From Budorcas taxicolor (lineage: Eukaryota; Chordata; Mammalia; Artiodactyla; Bovidae): a stretch of 64,000 nt of DNA. The notes under the pieces are model-generated. The model made no database searches, was not told where the DNA came from, and worked only from the letters and a program-made list of their open reading frames with translations. Shown piece by piece: positions 44,405 to 55,200 of this stretch. The translations under genes and the position numbers were made by a program. Numbering within the stretch: position 1 is the stretch's first letter; each line of letters begins with the position of its first letter. The DNA lies in the NCBI RefSeq assembly GCF_023091745.1, contig NC_068926.1, positions 63,052,001 through 63,116,000 on the forward strand, in the 5' to 3' direction.

Positions 44405-44900
44405 TTTTTTTTTTGAGATGGAGTTTATTGTTAAAATTTTTTTTTATTTTTTAAATTATGAAAGTATGAAAACATTCACAGGAAACTTGGAAAATACAGA
44501 ACAAGGTTACATATCGTTCTATATATTACAATTATCTTTTAAGTAGATAAATTTAAGATTTTTAGTTGGTGTTTCAATATCAAAAACTCAAAAATTAATA
44601 GAATGAATATACAGAGAAGTAGAAGGATATAATAGACTTGGAAAGCACTGTGAACCAGTTCCACATAATTGAAATTTTATACAGTATTCAAGTTCCCATA
44701 GACTGTAAACCAGGATACACTGGAACATATCCAGGGACATAGAACATGACGTACTATTTTTAAGAAGGAACCTTTTGAGGGTAGATAACTGAGAAAGCTC
44801 GGTGTTGGTTACACAGAGGTTTATTTTATTATTCTTTCTCTGAAAAAGAAACGTAACCTTTTAAGGCTTAGTGATACAAAGTGCAAAAGCACATTTAAAA
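44405..44900 (+). mobile_element. AT-rich L1-like fragment
   Basis: It contains atatacagagaagtagaagg, gacttggaaagcactgtgaa and catatccagggacatagaac, which resemble L1 ORF2-type sequence. Strongly diverged; assignment tentative. Confidence 0.4.
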
Positions 44901-45039
44901 ATTTTATATGTGGCACAGGATGTAAAAAAGATTCATCTGTCTTAGCCCTACCTCTTTAATCCCTAGAGGATAATACACATGTTTATGTTTGGTTTATATC
45001 TTCCATTTTATATGTATTTATATATATTTATATGTACAT

Positions 45040-45095
45040 ATACAGTCCACGGAGTCACAAAAAGTCGGACACGACTGAGGCGACTGAACACGCAT
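45040..45095 (+). mobile_element. Bov-tA tail fragment
   Basis: It shows tacagtccacggagtcacaa and agtcggacacgactgaggcg. Confidence 0.85.
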
Positions 45096-45182
45096 GCATA
45101 CACATACTTACATATGTATTTATTTTGCACATGTGCAAATGTGCCTTTAGAATTCCATTAAGGAATTACTGAAAACAGTATA

Positions 45183-45300
45183 TGCAAATAGTATATGGTT
45201 AAGACTCCTTAGTTCCACTGCAGGAACTGCAGGTTTGATCCCTGGTTGGGAAACTAAGATCCTGTGTGCCATGTGGTACAGCCAAAACAAAAACCAAAAT
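45183..45300 (+). mobile_element. CHR-type SINE
   Basis: It shows ggttaagactccttagttcc, aggtttgatccctggttggg and actaagatcctgtgtgcc, with an A-rich tail. Confidence 0.88.
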
Positions 45301-45454
45301 CAATATATGCACTTAAAATGTTGAAATTTCTGCCCTCAAGAAGACTACACAAATTTCCGCCCACCAGTCTAATGCTGTATGACTTTGGAATATGCCATGA
45401 ATCTTTTTTGGAAGCAGGTGGGATTAAAGTAATAAATGAATACTTAAAAAAAAG

Positions 45455-45905
45455 AGCCCTCGGCCAGGGAGAGAAGTGACTTGGGTACTAGAGAAATTAC
45501 TAGTTCTCAGTTTCCCAGACCACAAGGCCCGCCTGCAGCCTCAGCCACGACCTGCGGATTCAATGGATGCCACCTCAGGGAGGCAGCAGGAAGGAGGACT
45601 GGACTTCCCTGTCTCAGCAGAAAAAAGCCCTGTGATGTCCTGCTTACCTTGGCTGCACCAGCTCTGGGCCCCACCTGCCTGGCCTGATTTGAGGCCGACT
45701 GCCTGGTAACTCTGAGACTGTCCTGGAAAACAGCCACTGGCACACCTCTCACAGGGAAGAAACTAACCCGCTGAAGGAGAGGGACCTGAAGAGGACTGAG
45801 TCGGGACGAAAGGGAGGTCAGCCTCTCCACTCCTGTCTTCCCACGTTCTGGCCCAGGCAGACACGGGGGCTGTTGTTTAATGCAATAAATCTCTGTTTTC
45901 CTTTT
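45455..45905 (+). other. Unassigned block ending in AATAAA (LTR-like or retroposed 3' end)
   Basis: A GC-richer 450 bp block stands out from AT-rich flanks and ends with AATAAA at 45884-45889 followed by tctctgttttcc. It could be a solo LTR, the 3' end of a retroposed transcript, or unannotated transcribed sequence. I found no clear TG...CA ends or target duplication, so no family is claimed. The open frames inside are not recognisable. Confidence 0.35.
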
Positions 45906-46429
45906 TCCACCAAACGGAATGAGAAGACGTACTTTTCAAAAAACACTTTTTATTTAAGAGCCTTTTGACATACCTTAGGAAGATTTGGTGAGGAGAGGCT
46001 GATTGGAGTTTACAGCCCTGATTTTTCCAACTCCTTTTTAAAAAGGAATAATTACAGATATCTTTTCTTTCTTTTTGGGGTGCTTGCTATTCTCCTAAAG
46101 ACATAATCTTTTTAACCACAGTTTACAGATAGTGATCAGAAAGAGTACAGGCCTCAGCTCCCATATATGGCAGTATTTATTTAAGTTTCTTTTTGAACAG
46201 AAAAAAGTGATCCAGTCTGAGGTAGCTTTCAAGTTTTCAAGAGATAATAAGGCTACTCTGACTTAGAATCTATCTTCCAGACACAGATCCAAAGTTATTT
46301 ATTTATTTCAAAGTAAATAAGCAGCCCATGATCCTGTGCTTGTTGATAAAATAGCATAGAAGCAGCTCAAGAGTGTTGAAAGAGGATATATCCCCCTTCA
46401 GTCCCTTCTAATACTCTGCTCCCCAATGG

Positions 46430-46660
46430 GAACCTCACTTAATACATTATATCCAAACCCCTTCCATTGCAGTCACATACAAATACTCATGTACTTTTAA
46501 ATTTTAAGTGAATGGGATTACATGCCTTGTCCACCTCCCCCCACAAACTGAGGTCTCTCCATGCTAGTACATGGAGACGGATCTCATTCTTTTTAACAGC
46601 TGCAGGACATGAATAGATGCACCTGTAACTTACTGTAACTTCTCAGTGTCAGAATGGTCC
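46430..46660 (-). mobile_element. L1-like 3' fragment, antisense
   Basis: It shows agtacatggagacggatctc followed by attctttttaacagctgcag, as in antisense old L1 3' sequence. Confidence 0.5.
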
Positions 46661-47713
46661 CTCATCTTTGTGAATACATATCAGCTAAAGTCCTGGATGT
46701 GGAATTGCAAAAAACTGGTCAACACGCTTGTCATCATCCCTAAAAGGAGAAAAGCCGGGATCCAGGTAACTCGAGTTCTGGTCCTCCGAGAACAAAGATT
46801 CATGGAGCAAGTGATTGTGGGAAGTGGCTGTGTGCTCACCCCCGCCCCACCCATCACCATCTTACTGATTCACGACCAGGTAGCACATTAACATTTCGGG
46901 AAATTCTTCAGTAGCTACTTAGGGCTGAGTAGTTTGAAAAGAATTGTTTGCAAAGGGAAAGAGCTTAATTCTCTGTACACATCTTAAAATTCCCTGAACA
47001 GTTTGAGACGTCCCACCCGGGGTGGGGGGAAGAGGTGGGGGTGGGTAATCTCTCCAGGACAGGACAGTGTTTTGACAGGAACTTGACCACATACTGTTTC
47101 ACCCTGCTGGGCCACTGAGGTGGAGTCAGGTTTGGATTTTATCCAGAAACCAGATGAGGCTTATCAGCTGCTCCCAAACCCCTCATATCAGGTGAGAGGA
47201 CCCAGCAAGTCCTGCATAAATCCAGTCTTTTGAGGCTAACCGTAGACAGATGGGTAGAGTTTCACTTTGGCCTGAGCCTAACAGGTGATACCAGCCTTGC
47301 AGACACATTTTCAGCACTCAGGGCGGGGGCCTCCCAACACTGAAGAGAGCAGATCCTGACTCGAGCAAAGGAGCCACTCGGGGTGTAAGAGGGCAGTGTC
47401 TTCCCCCCTCCCACTCACCTCCAGTTGACATAACGGTGAACTTCCAATTTTCAGTGCAGACGTTACCCCTGAAGCCTCTCTCCCACCCCCCAGACCTCTC
47501 CTGTGTACTCCGGTAGCACCTCTGCTGCTACAGTTAGCAGTCTGGTTTGTCTTCTAGTTCATTCACACTAGGCTGGTCAAGAGGAAGGGCCATGTAGTGA
47601 ATTATGTACCTCACAGTCTTCCCCAACAACGTGGGAGCTCTTCCCATAGCACCATGCTGTGCAAGCCTTCCTTCACTCATTCATTCATTGTCAGTCAGTC
47701 ATTATTGAGCACC

Positions 47714-48055
47714 TGGTGCTTTCAAATTGTGCTGCTGGAGAAGACTCTTGAGACTCCCTTAGCAAGGAGATGAAACCGGCCAATCCTAAAGGAAATCAAT
47801 CTTGAATATTTGTTGGAAAAACTGAAGCTTGAATACTTTGGCCACCTGATGTGAAGAGTCAACTCATTGGAAAAGACCCTGAGGCTGGGAAAGATTGAGG
47901 GCAGGGGAAGCGGGGCACAGAGGATGAGATGGTTGGATAGCAACAACTCAATGGATATGAGTTTGAGCTAACTCCAGGAGGCAGTGAAGGACAGGAAAGC
48001 CTGGAGTGCTGCAGTCCATGGAGTCTCAGAGAGACATGACTTAGCCACTGAACAA
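47714..48055 (+). mobile_element. BovB 3'-end fragment, sense (left arm of inverted pair)
   Basis: About 340 bp of BovB 3' sequence: ctggagaagactcttgagac, then aggatgagatggttggatag, then agtccatggagtctcaga. It contains small deletions relative to other copies here. Confidence 0.93.
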
Positions 48056-48063
48056 CAGGCATT

Positions 48064-48460
48064 AGTTCAGTTCAGTCGCTCAGTCACGTCGACTCTTAGC
48101 GACACCACGGATCTCAGCCGCCAGGCCTCCCTGTCCATCACCAACTCTTGGAGTTTACTCAAACTCATGTCCATTGAGTTGGCGATGCCGTCCAACCATC
48201 TCATCCTCTGGCATCCCCTTCTCCTCCTGCCTTCAATCTTTCCCAGCATCAGGGTCTTTTCAAACGAGTCAGTTCTTCGAGTCAGGTGGCCAAAGTATTG
48301 GAGTTTCAGCTTCAACATCAGTTTTTCCAATGTATATTCCGGACTGATTTCCTTTAGGATGGACTGGTTGAATCTCCTTGCAGTCCAAGGGACTCTCAAG
48401 AGTCTTCTCCAATACCACAGTTCAAAAGCATCAATTCTTTGGTGCTCAGCTTTCTTTATA
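48064..48460 (-). mobile_element. BovB 3'-end fragment, antisense (right arm of inverted pair)
   Basis: It begins agttcagttcagtcgctcag. Antisense translation over 48067-48399 gives the BovB C-terminal stretch with RVPWTARR and RRRRG(C)QRMRWLDG. It lies tail-to-tail with the sense copy, about 9 bp apart. Confidence 0.94.
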
Positions 48461-48729
48461 GGCTGCCCAGATACAGTGGTGAATACAGCAGACTCAATCC
48501 CTGCCCCCTTTCATATTCTTATATTCCTTGTAGCCTAGTTCAATGTCTAGCCCAAAGCCTGACACACTAGGGTTTAAGAATGGCAATCTAATCTGAAAGC
48601 TGCTTTTGCACAGCACACACAGTCTTACCTTCTAGACTGCAGATGAAAACACATTTTCTCAAGATGCCTTGTTTACATTTTATGTGCTAGAAAGTCATTT
48701 GACCGTACGAAATATATATGTTAGATGTT

Positions 48730-48961
48730 TGGGATGACTTCGGGGGCCAAGTGGAGAGTCCGGGGTACTAACGTGGCGGCCCACCTGGCTGGACCAGCGC
48801 TGGAGTAAGGGCTTGGCGGGGAGGGTAGGGGCGGGGAGCGCCAGCGACGCGGCTCGCAGGCTCCGCCCACCTCGGCCCCGCCTCCAGTTCGCGGCCCGGC
48901 CCCGCCCCCTCTCTCCATAGTTACGCGCTGCGGAGGCGGCGGCCATCTTGGCGGTGGAGCG
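48730..48961 (+). promoter_or_regulatory. UNC119B: UNC119B CpG-island promoter and 5' UTR
   Basis: TATA-less CpG-dense sequence with GC boxes (ggccccgcctcc near 48872, cggccccgccccct near 48896). A YY1-type gcggccatcttg at 48939-48950 ends 12 bp before the ATG. The island continues through exon 1 to about 49870. A YY1 site this close to the ATG suggests a very short 5' UTR. Confidence 0.82.
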
Positions 48962-49205
48962 ATGAGCGGGTCGAATTCGAAGGCTGCGGCCTTGGGGTCG
49001 GCCGTTGGGCCCGGGGGGCTGGTAACTGGCAAGGAAGAGAAGAAGAAGGCGGGCGGCGGCGTCCTGAACAGGCTCAAGGCGCGGCGGCAGGCGCCCCACC
49101 ACGCGGCAGACGACGGCATCGGGGCAGCGGTCACGGAGCAGGAGCTGCTGGCTCTGGACACCATCCGGCCCGAGCACGTCCTGCGCCTCAGCCGGGTCAC
49201 CGAGA
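48962..49205 (+). CDS. UNC119B: UNC119B exon 1
   Basis: It encodes 81 residues plus one base, ending RVTE. The donor gtgagt starts at 49206. Reading through the donor extends the open frame to 49438. Confidence 0.97.
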
Positions 49206-52200
49206 GTGAGTGCGGGGCCGGCCGCGTCCTCCCCTCGGCGCCGGGCCCCCGGGCCGCGGGGCAGTCGGGCCCCCGGGCCCCATGTCGCTTTCCGCGGAGC
49301 CGGCCGCTCGCCGCTCGGCGGGCCCAGGGGGTCCACCCAGGCGCCCCCGACTGGCCAGGCCTCGCTGCCCACTGCTCCGCCCGGCCGAGTCGGCGCTCTC
49401 CACCCTCACCTACACCTGGTTGGGATGGGTCCCCTTGAGCTCGACTGCCCTCCCCTGACTCCGGCCACGTCAGGCTTCCCTGTGGCCCGTCCCGGTTGGG
49501 CCCTCAGGCCCGGCCGACCGTTCTCCTCCTCAGCTGGATCTCTTTGGGTGGGGACAGACCCCGTCTTGGCTTCTTAACTAGCTCCTCCTGACCCTGGCAA
49601 GTGGGCCGCTGCCTCTCCCCCACTCCCTCAGCCCCCAGCTCGCTGCTGTCAGTGCAGTTCCTGCTCAGCTTGGCCCCCTCGACCTGAGCCAGCTTCTGCT
49701 GCCCTCTGCCAGCCCAGACCCCTACCTGCTTTCTCCGCGTTTCCCTCCACTCCGGCCCCCCGGACAGCCCCTCCTCGTTCCAGCCTGCCTCGGCCCGCTG
49801 CCTCTTTTGGGTCCCAAGCGTTGCCCTCTTTGTGTGCAGGTGGCCTTTTCTTTCCTTAAGTACATTGCCGCGGCGTTTCCTGCTGCATTTATGTGTATAT
49901 AATGTATATATTAATAAAGTTTCAGTTCGACGTATAAAACCGAAATGTGAATCCTGCTTTTGACACCTGGGCTAGTGATTGACGAATGTCAGAGTATCAG
50001 AGATGCATTTCTTGCATAGGATGCAACGGTTTCACACCGTCTATTGATAGAAGTAGTACATAGCCCGCCCCCTGTCCTGGCTCTCCTCCCTCTTGTTCTC
50101 ATGCTCTGACTGGCTGCCCTTTCTCTTGCTGCTGTTTCCCCCTGAGTTTCCAGTCCATAGGTTAGATCCTGCTTGCCCAGCCCACCCACCTGCCCCATCC
50201 TCTGGACTTCTAACTTTGAAGCCCCAGCACCAGCTTGATGAATTAAGGCTGCTCTCCTTTTATCTGTTGACTTGCTTTGGTCCGAAGCTCAGGTGGCCCT
50301 CAGGAAGCTGGAGGCCATCCCAGTGATTTGAGGATGGCAGTTTGAGGCCTTGGTTCAACCTCTGTGAAATAGAATTCCCATCTTCTAAGACAGTTTTAAT
50401 TTGATTCTGAGTATTGTCACATGTTTGTTTTCAATCACTATTTGCCTTGGGACTATCCTTTGCACACCTGAGTGTGTCTTTAGGTCTTGCTATTCTGTTT
50501 CATAGAAACATTGTGAAAAAGCTGCTTTTGTTCCGACCCAGTTATCACCAGGGGTTCTGAAAATGCTCACCACCTCACCTTTTCTCACCTCCTGCTTTCT
50601 CCTGATAGCAAGGGTGAATCCAGCCGCTAGTGGTTGATGCTAAGTGGCATGCTCAGAGGGCACTCAGGCCCTGTGTAAGAACTTGCTTCAGAACGGCAGC
50701 TTCTTGGAGAAAGTCATAAGTCAGCTTGGTGACCTCTGGATTTTGTTACTTTTCTTAAAAGTCTGTTCTGTTCAGCAGGGTATTTATTGAGGCCCCTGTA
50801 AAGGTGCAGAACCAATATCAGTGCCTTGGGAAGTTATGGAATAATCAGTAGCTGTCAATTTTGCCATCTTATCGGAGAGTCAGCTTGTAAAACGTGAAAC
50901 AGCGAACACAGCAGGCAGTATAAGATACAGTACCAAAGGGGACTGTGAAGATGATGCTCTCAGGAGTCATGGTGGAAAGACGGAAGTGAAATCATCTTCG
51001 GTCAGCACTGTCTTGACTAAAAGATGAAGCTATTGGCAGCTCCATCTCCCTTTGGCCTCATGCCCTCTCCAGCAAATCTGTCCTGCCACCTGGGTGGGTA
51101 TGGCCCACCGCCTGGTTTTGTGCAGCCCACAATCCAAGAATGATTTTTACCTTTTCAAATGGTTGGGGAAAAAAATCTCTTGGGACACAAGGTTATATAA
51201 AATGTATTTTTTTGTCTGTAAATAGTTGTGTGACTGCATTTGTGCTGCAGTGACAGAGTTGAGTAGTTGTGATAGTGACTGTGTGGCCTCAAAAACTAAA
51301 TTACTCATTTTCTGACCCTTTACAGAGAAAGTTGGCTGATCTCTGCTTTGTGATACGGTCAGCAAGCATGCACCATGTTCACCACTGCGTGCGTGCGTGT
51401 GTGCTCGCTCAGTCACGTCTGATTTTAGGTCAGCATGTTTTTAAATGGATTTATAAAAAAGTTCTGTTGTGTTGTGACTTCTGATGAAAGGTTTGTAGGT
51501 CATTTTTGAACTGTTTCCAGAGAAATTCCCTTCTGCCCTCCCTGTTTCTAAATGTTACCATAATCTTCCATCTAAATGAAGTCCATGCACTTTTCTCCTT
51601 TCTTGGATCCCATAATTCTCTGCACGCAACTTTTGCCTATAACATAAGAGGAAGTTTTGGGGTATATTTGAAGTTTTGGGGTATATTTTATGTCAGAGAG
51701 AAAACAACCCGAGTTTGCTTCACAACTTGAGAAAGAAAAGGAGGATTATTTAACAGCAGTGGTCTCTCTCTCTCTCTCATTTTCAGATTATTTATGTAAA
51801 CCTGAAGACAACATCTACAGTATTGATTTTACCCGCTTCAAAATTCGAGATTTGGAGACAGGGACAGTGCTTTTTGAAATTGCCAAACCTTGTGTTTCAG
51901 GTAGGTCTCAGTATGGTATCAACAGTAGTCAGTTGACCGTTGGAGCAAAGAGTCTTTGAGGCTTGAGTTTTTGTGTGCCATCGCATCCTGTGTCGTGGAC
52001 GCCAGCAAGGCCTGCCTCTGAGCCGCCTCCTAAAGCCTGGCCTGCGGGCTTGAAGCTGTGCTTGTTGAGTATTTACTTTGCACTGGTTTTGGGTTCCACA
52101 GCTTTCTGTTTATATCAGCTCATGGAATCCTCACAGCTCCATGAGGGGTTATCATCCTTATCTTCCAGATAAGGAAACTGAGGCCCAGAATTTCCAAGTG

Positions 52201-55200
52201 ACTTTCCTAAGGTCCCATGCTCTTTGATCTGACCGTGTCACCTCCACTTAGGAAGGAATCCTTGAAATGAAAGTATAATGAGGAAAGCTTGCCCGAGCCT
52301 TGAGTCATGGGGACACTCTGGAAGGGCGATGGGGAGGCCTCCAGTCCACATCATGAGGCAGTTTCTTTCTCTTCTCACGCCCTTTCCATTGAATAGTGTC
52401 TCAGAGTTCCTAGTTAGTCCCGGTTTGGATTTTAATCTCCAGCATTTTCTGGATGACCAGAAGGCCCAGGCCTGTGAACTCAGTTGCTTGGGACCTCTTC
52501 AGTTAGCCTTGAATGAATACTGCTTGTGCTTGTGATGTGGTTCTAGGGCACTTCATTTCTGACTAGGGAACCACGTGTAGGTCTGGGGAGCATGTCACTG
52601 GAGATTGAGCGCCCCCTGGAGTTTGTTTTTAGAACAACAGCCCAGATAGTCCAGAGTTGCAGCCACAGTCTGTTAATGACTCTTTTTGCTAAGCTTTTCG
52701 CATCTATTTGCTATTCAGGAGGAGCCTATAAGTTTGGTAAGAGAGCTGTTAGTAACCAAGTAAGTCAAAGGCTTTCATGAAAAAGTCTCAGCCAAGACTA
52801 AGGCATCCGTCTCCTGACCCCACTTGAGATTCCTTGCTGATTGACCCCACTTGAGATTGCTGCCATAATCCCGGACTGACCAGGGCACTAAAGGCTCGAG
52901 CTGGTAGGTACTTATCTTGTATTGGGAGGGTCAGGGCCACCTAGTTTCCTGGGTCTGTACCATTTACATCTCTAAGCTTCCTTTCCTTTTGGTATTAAGA
53001 TGTTCCCAGGACCCAGGGAACACCAGGGCTACTTCCGGTGTATGGATTTGGATGACACAAGACTGAGAGTAGTCATTTCAGTACAAAACTGAACTGTCAC
53101 AAGAAGGTCAGCATCAGACACTGTAAAAATACCTTGATTTTCAGCCTGTCCAGTCTTCAAGGATCTTGATTCACTAAGGCGCATGCCAAACCAGAGCCCT
53201 CCTGCAGCACTTTTCTGATGAGCTCGAATCCCCGAGAAGATCTGCTCTATGTTTCTTTCTGAATCCCATAGTTGGAGCCGGGCCTCTGGAGTCTTTACCT
53301 TTGAACTCCCACTCAGCCTGGTTGTTCACTGCTTTCGGTATATTTGATACTAAGAAAGACTTCTCTTTTCTTGTATTGTTCAGCCTAGACCTGGAAAAAA
53401 ATGCTCTTGCGGGACACTGGGTGGCTACTAGAGAGGGTGCCAACTCCTGGTTCACATTAGAATGTTTGCCAGTTCTTTTGGGTTCAGGAATGGGCTAGAC
53501 CAGAGCCCATCGTTGCTGGTGTGGACCGTCTTCTTTCTTGGGTCCCAGATGTTGGTTCATGGCCCATCTGCTTCACGCTTCACCCTTTCCCAGATGGTCA
53601 GAGCGTTGGGCCTGGTATGGCCTGGAATAGGCAGTAGTCTAAGGAGGTGCAGTTCCCCAAGGCTGAAGGTCACTGTCTTTCATTTAAATAGCAGAATTAT
53701 TTCTAGGGATTTGTCTTTGCTGTGTCAGAAATTTCTGCATTCTTTGAAGGTGCCGTCTCGATAGTTTCAACTTTTGCAGCCTCCTTATTTTGCTTAGCAG
53801 CAAGCACATTAACTTGGTCAACAGCCAACCTGGTCTGTAAAGCACAGACCACCTCAGGGGCCTGGTACCCAGCTGGTGTTTCAGGCTTCAGCGTTAGGAC
53901 ATGGCACAAGGCCTCAGGTTATATAAAAGGCAAATAGCCTCGTGTTTAAGAATAGGCCTAGAGTCTGATGGGCCTGGATCCACATCCCTGCTCCCTTAAT
54001 TTACTATAGGCTCACTTTGCTTTATTGAACTTCACAGATAGTGTGTTTTTTTATAAATTGAAAGTTCATGGCAGCTTTGTATTGAGTAAGTCTGTTGGCT
54101 CCATTTTTTCAACATTAAAAAAATTTTTTTTTATTATTGTATAGTTGATTGACAGTGTTATGTTAGTTTCTGGTGTATAGTTATACATATATATCTTTTC
54201 ATTTTCTTTCCCATTATGGTTTATTACAGGATATTGTATGTAGCAGCATTATTTATATTTTGCTATGTCTCATGGCTTTGCAGGATCTTAGTTCCCTGAC
54301 CAGGGATCCAACCCATGCCCCTGCAGTGGAACCACAGAGTCCTAACCACTGGACCCTCAGGGAATTCCTGGCAGCATTATTTTCATTTTCATTAAAAATG
54401 TATATATATTTACATTTATTCAGTTTACTTCTTTGGCTGCTCTGAGTCTTAGTTGTCGCATGTGGGATCTAGTTCCCTGACCAGGGATTCAACCCTGGGG
54501 TTTTGATTGAAGACTGGGGGGAGTTTGGACCTGTGAGCTCACCTTTCTGGGTCTGTAAAGTGGAGATAAAAATGAAGACATCTCCAGGGTTGTTAGGACC
54601 CTGTGAGGTGTGGAAGATGGAGCCAGGAGTCTCAGCAGGTGCTCAGTGAGCACGGCCGTCCTGCTGCGGGTGTCCGTACCCCCGATTGGTCATGCTCTTT
54701 GCTGAGCCGTCGTTCCGTGTCCCCTTTCAGACCAGGAGGAAGAAGAGGACGAGGAAGGGGAGGCAGGTGGAGATGTGGACGTCAGCGCAGGCCGCTTCGT
54801 CCGCTACCAGTTCACACCGGCGTTTCTCCGCCTCCGCACCGTGGGCGCCACGTGAGTCCCGGCATCTCCTGAGGGGAGCACCTTCTTCTGGTTCACAGAG
54901 AAGAATGTCCTCTGTTGGGTTGGGATTGGCTCTAGCGGAGGGAGGAGGCAACAAAGCCGGGCTCATGGAAATTGTGTTTCGCAGGGTGGAGTTCACCGTG
55001 GGAGACAAACCTGTGTCAAACTTCCGGATGATCGAGCGGCACTACTTCCGGGAACGCCTGCTGAAAAATTTTGACTTTGATTTCGGCTTCTGCATTCCCA
55101 GCAGCAGGAACACTTGCGAGCACATCTATGAGTTTCCCCAACTTTCTGAGGATGTCAGTAGGTATCCCCTGACTTGTGCAACGTTCTGGATCTTTCAGCT

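Larger units (their letters stand above)
42386..48700. other. MLEC-UNC119B intergenic spacer
   Basis: No gene was recognised. It has MIRs, CHR SINEs, an AT-rich L1-like block, an unassigned block ending in AATAAA and an inverted BovB pair. The stretches 43070-43880 and 46660-47640 contain nothing recognisable. Confidence 0.75.
51901..54730 (+). other. UNC119B intron 2
   Basis: It holds a MIR, a 27-bp direct repeat (about 52817-52860), another MIR, an antisense L1 3' end and two antisense CHR SINE pieces. The stretch 52240-53920 is largely unique with no recognised exon. Confidence 0.7.

Noticed and set aside
45455..45905. Calling this block an endogenous retrovirus LTR
   Set aside because: AATAAA and base composition alone are not enough. 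No TG...CA termini, target duplication or internal retroviral coding sequence was seen.
48067..48399. 110-codon minus-strand open frame upstream of UNC119B
   Set aside because: It is the C-terminal coding part of an antisense BovB fragment.
48695..49372. 225-codon minus-strand open frame over UNC119B exon 1
   Set aside because: It is the antisense shadow of a GC-rich CpG island and exon 1, where stops are rare. No recognisable domain.
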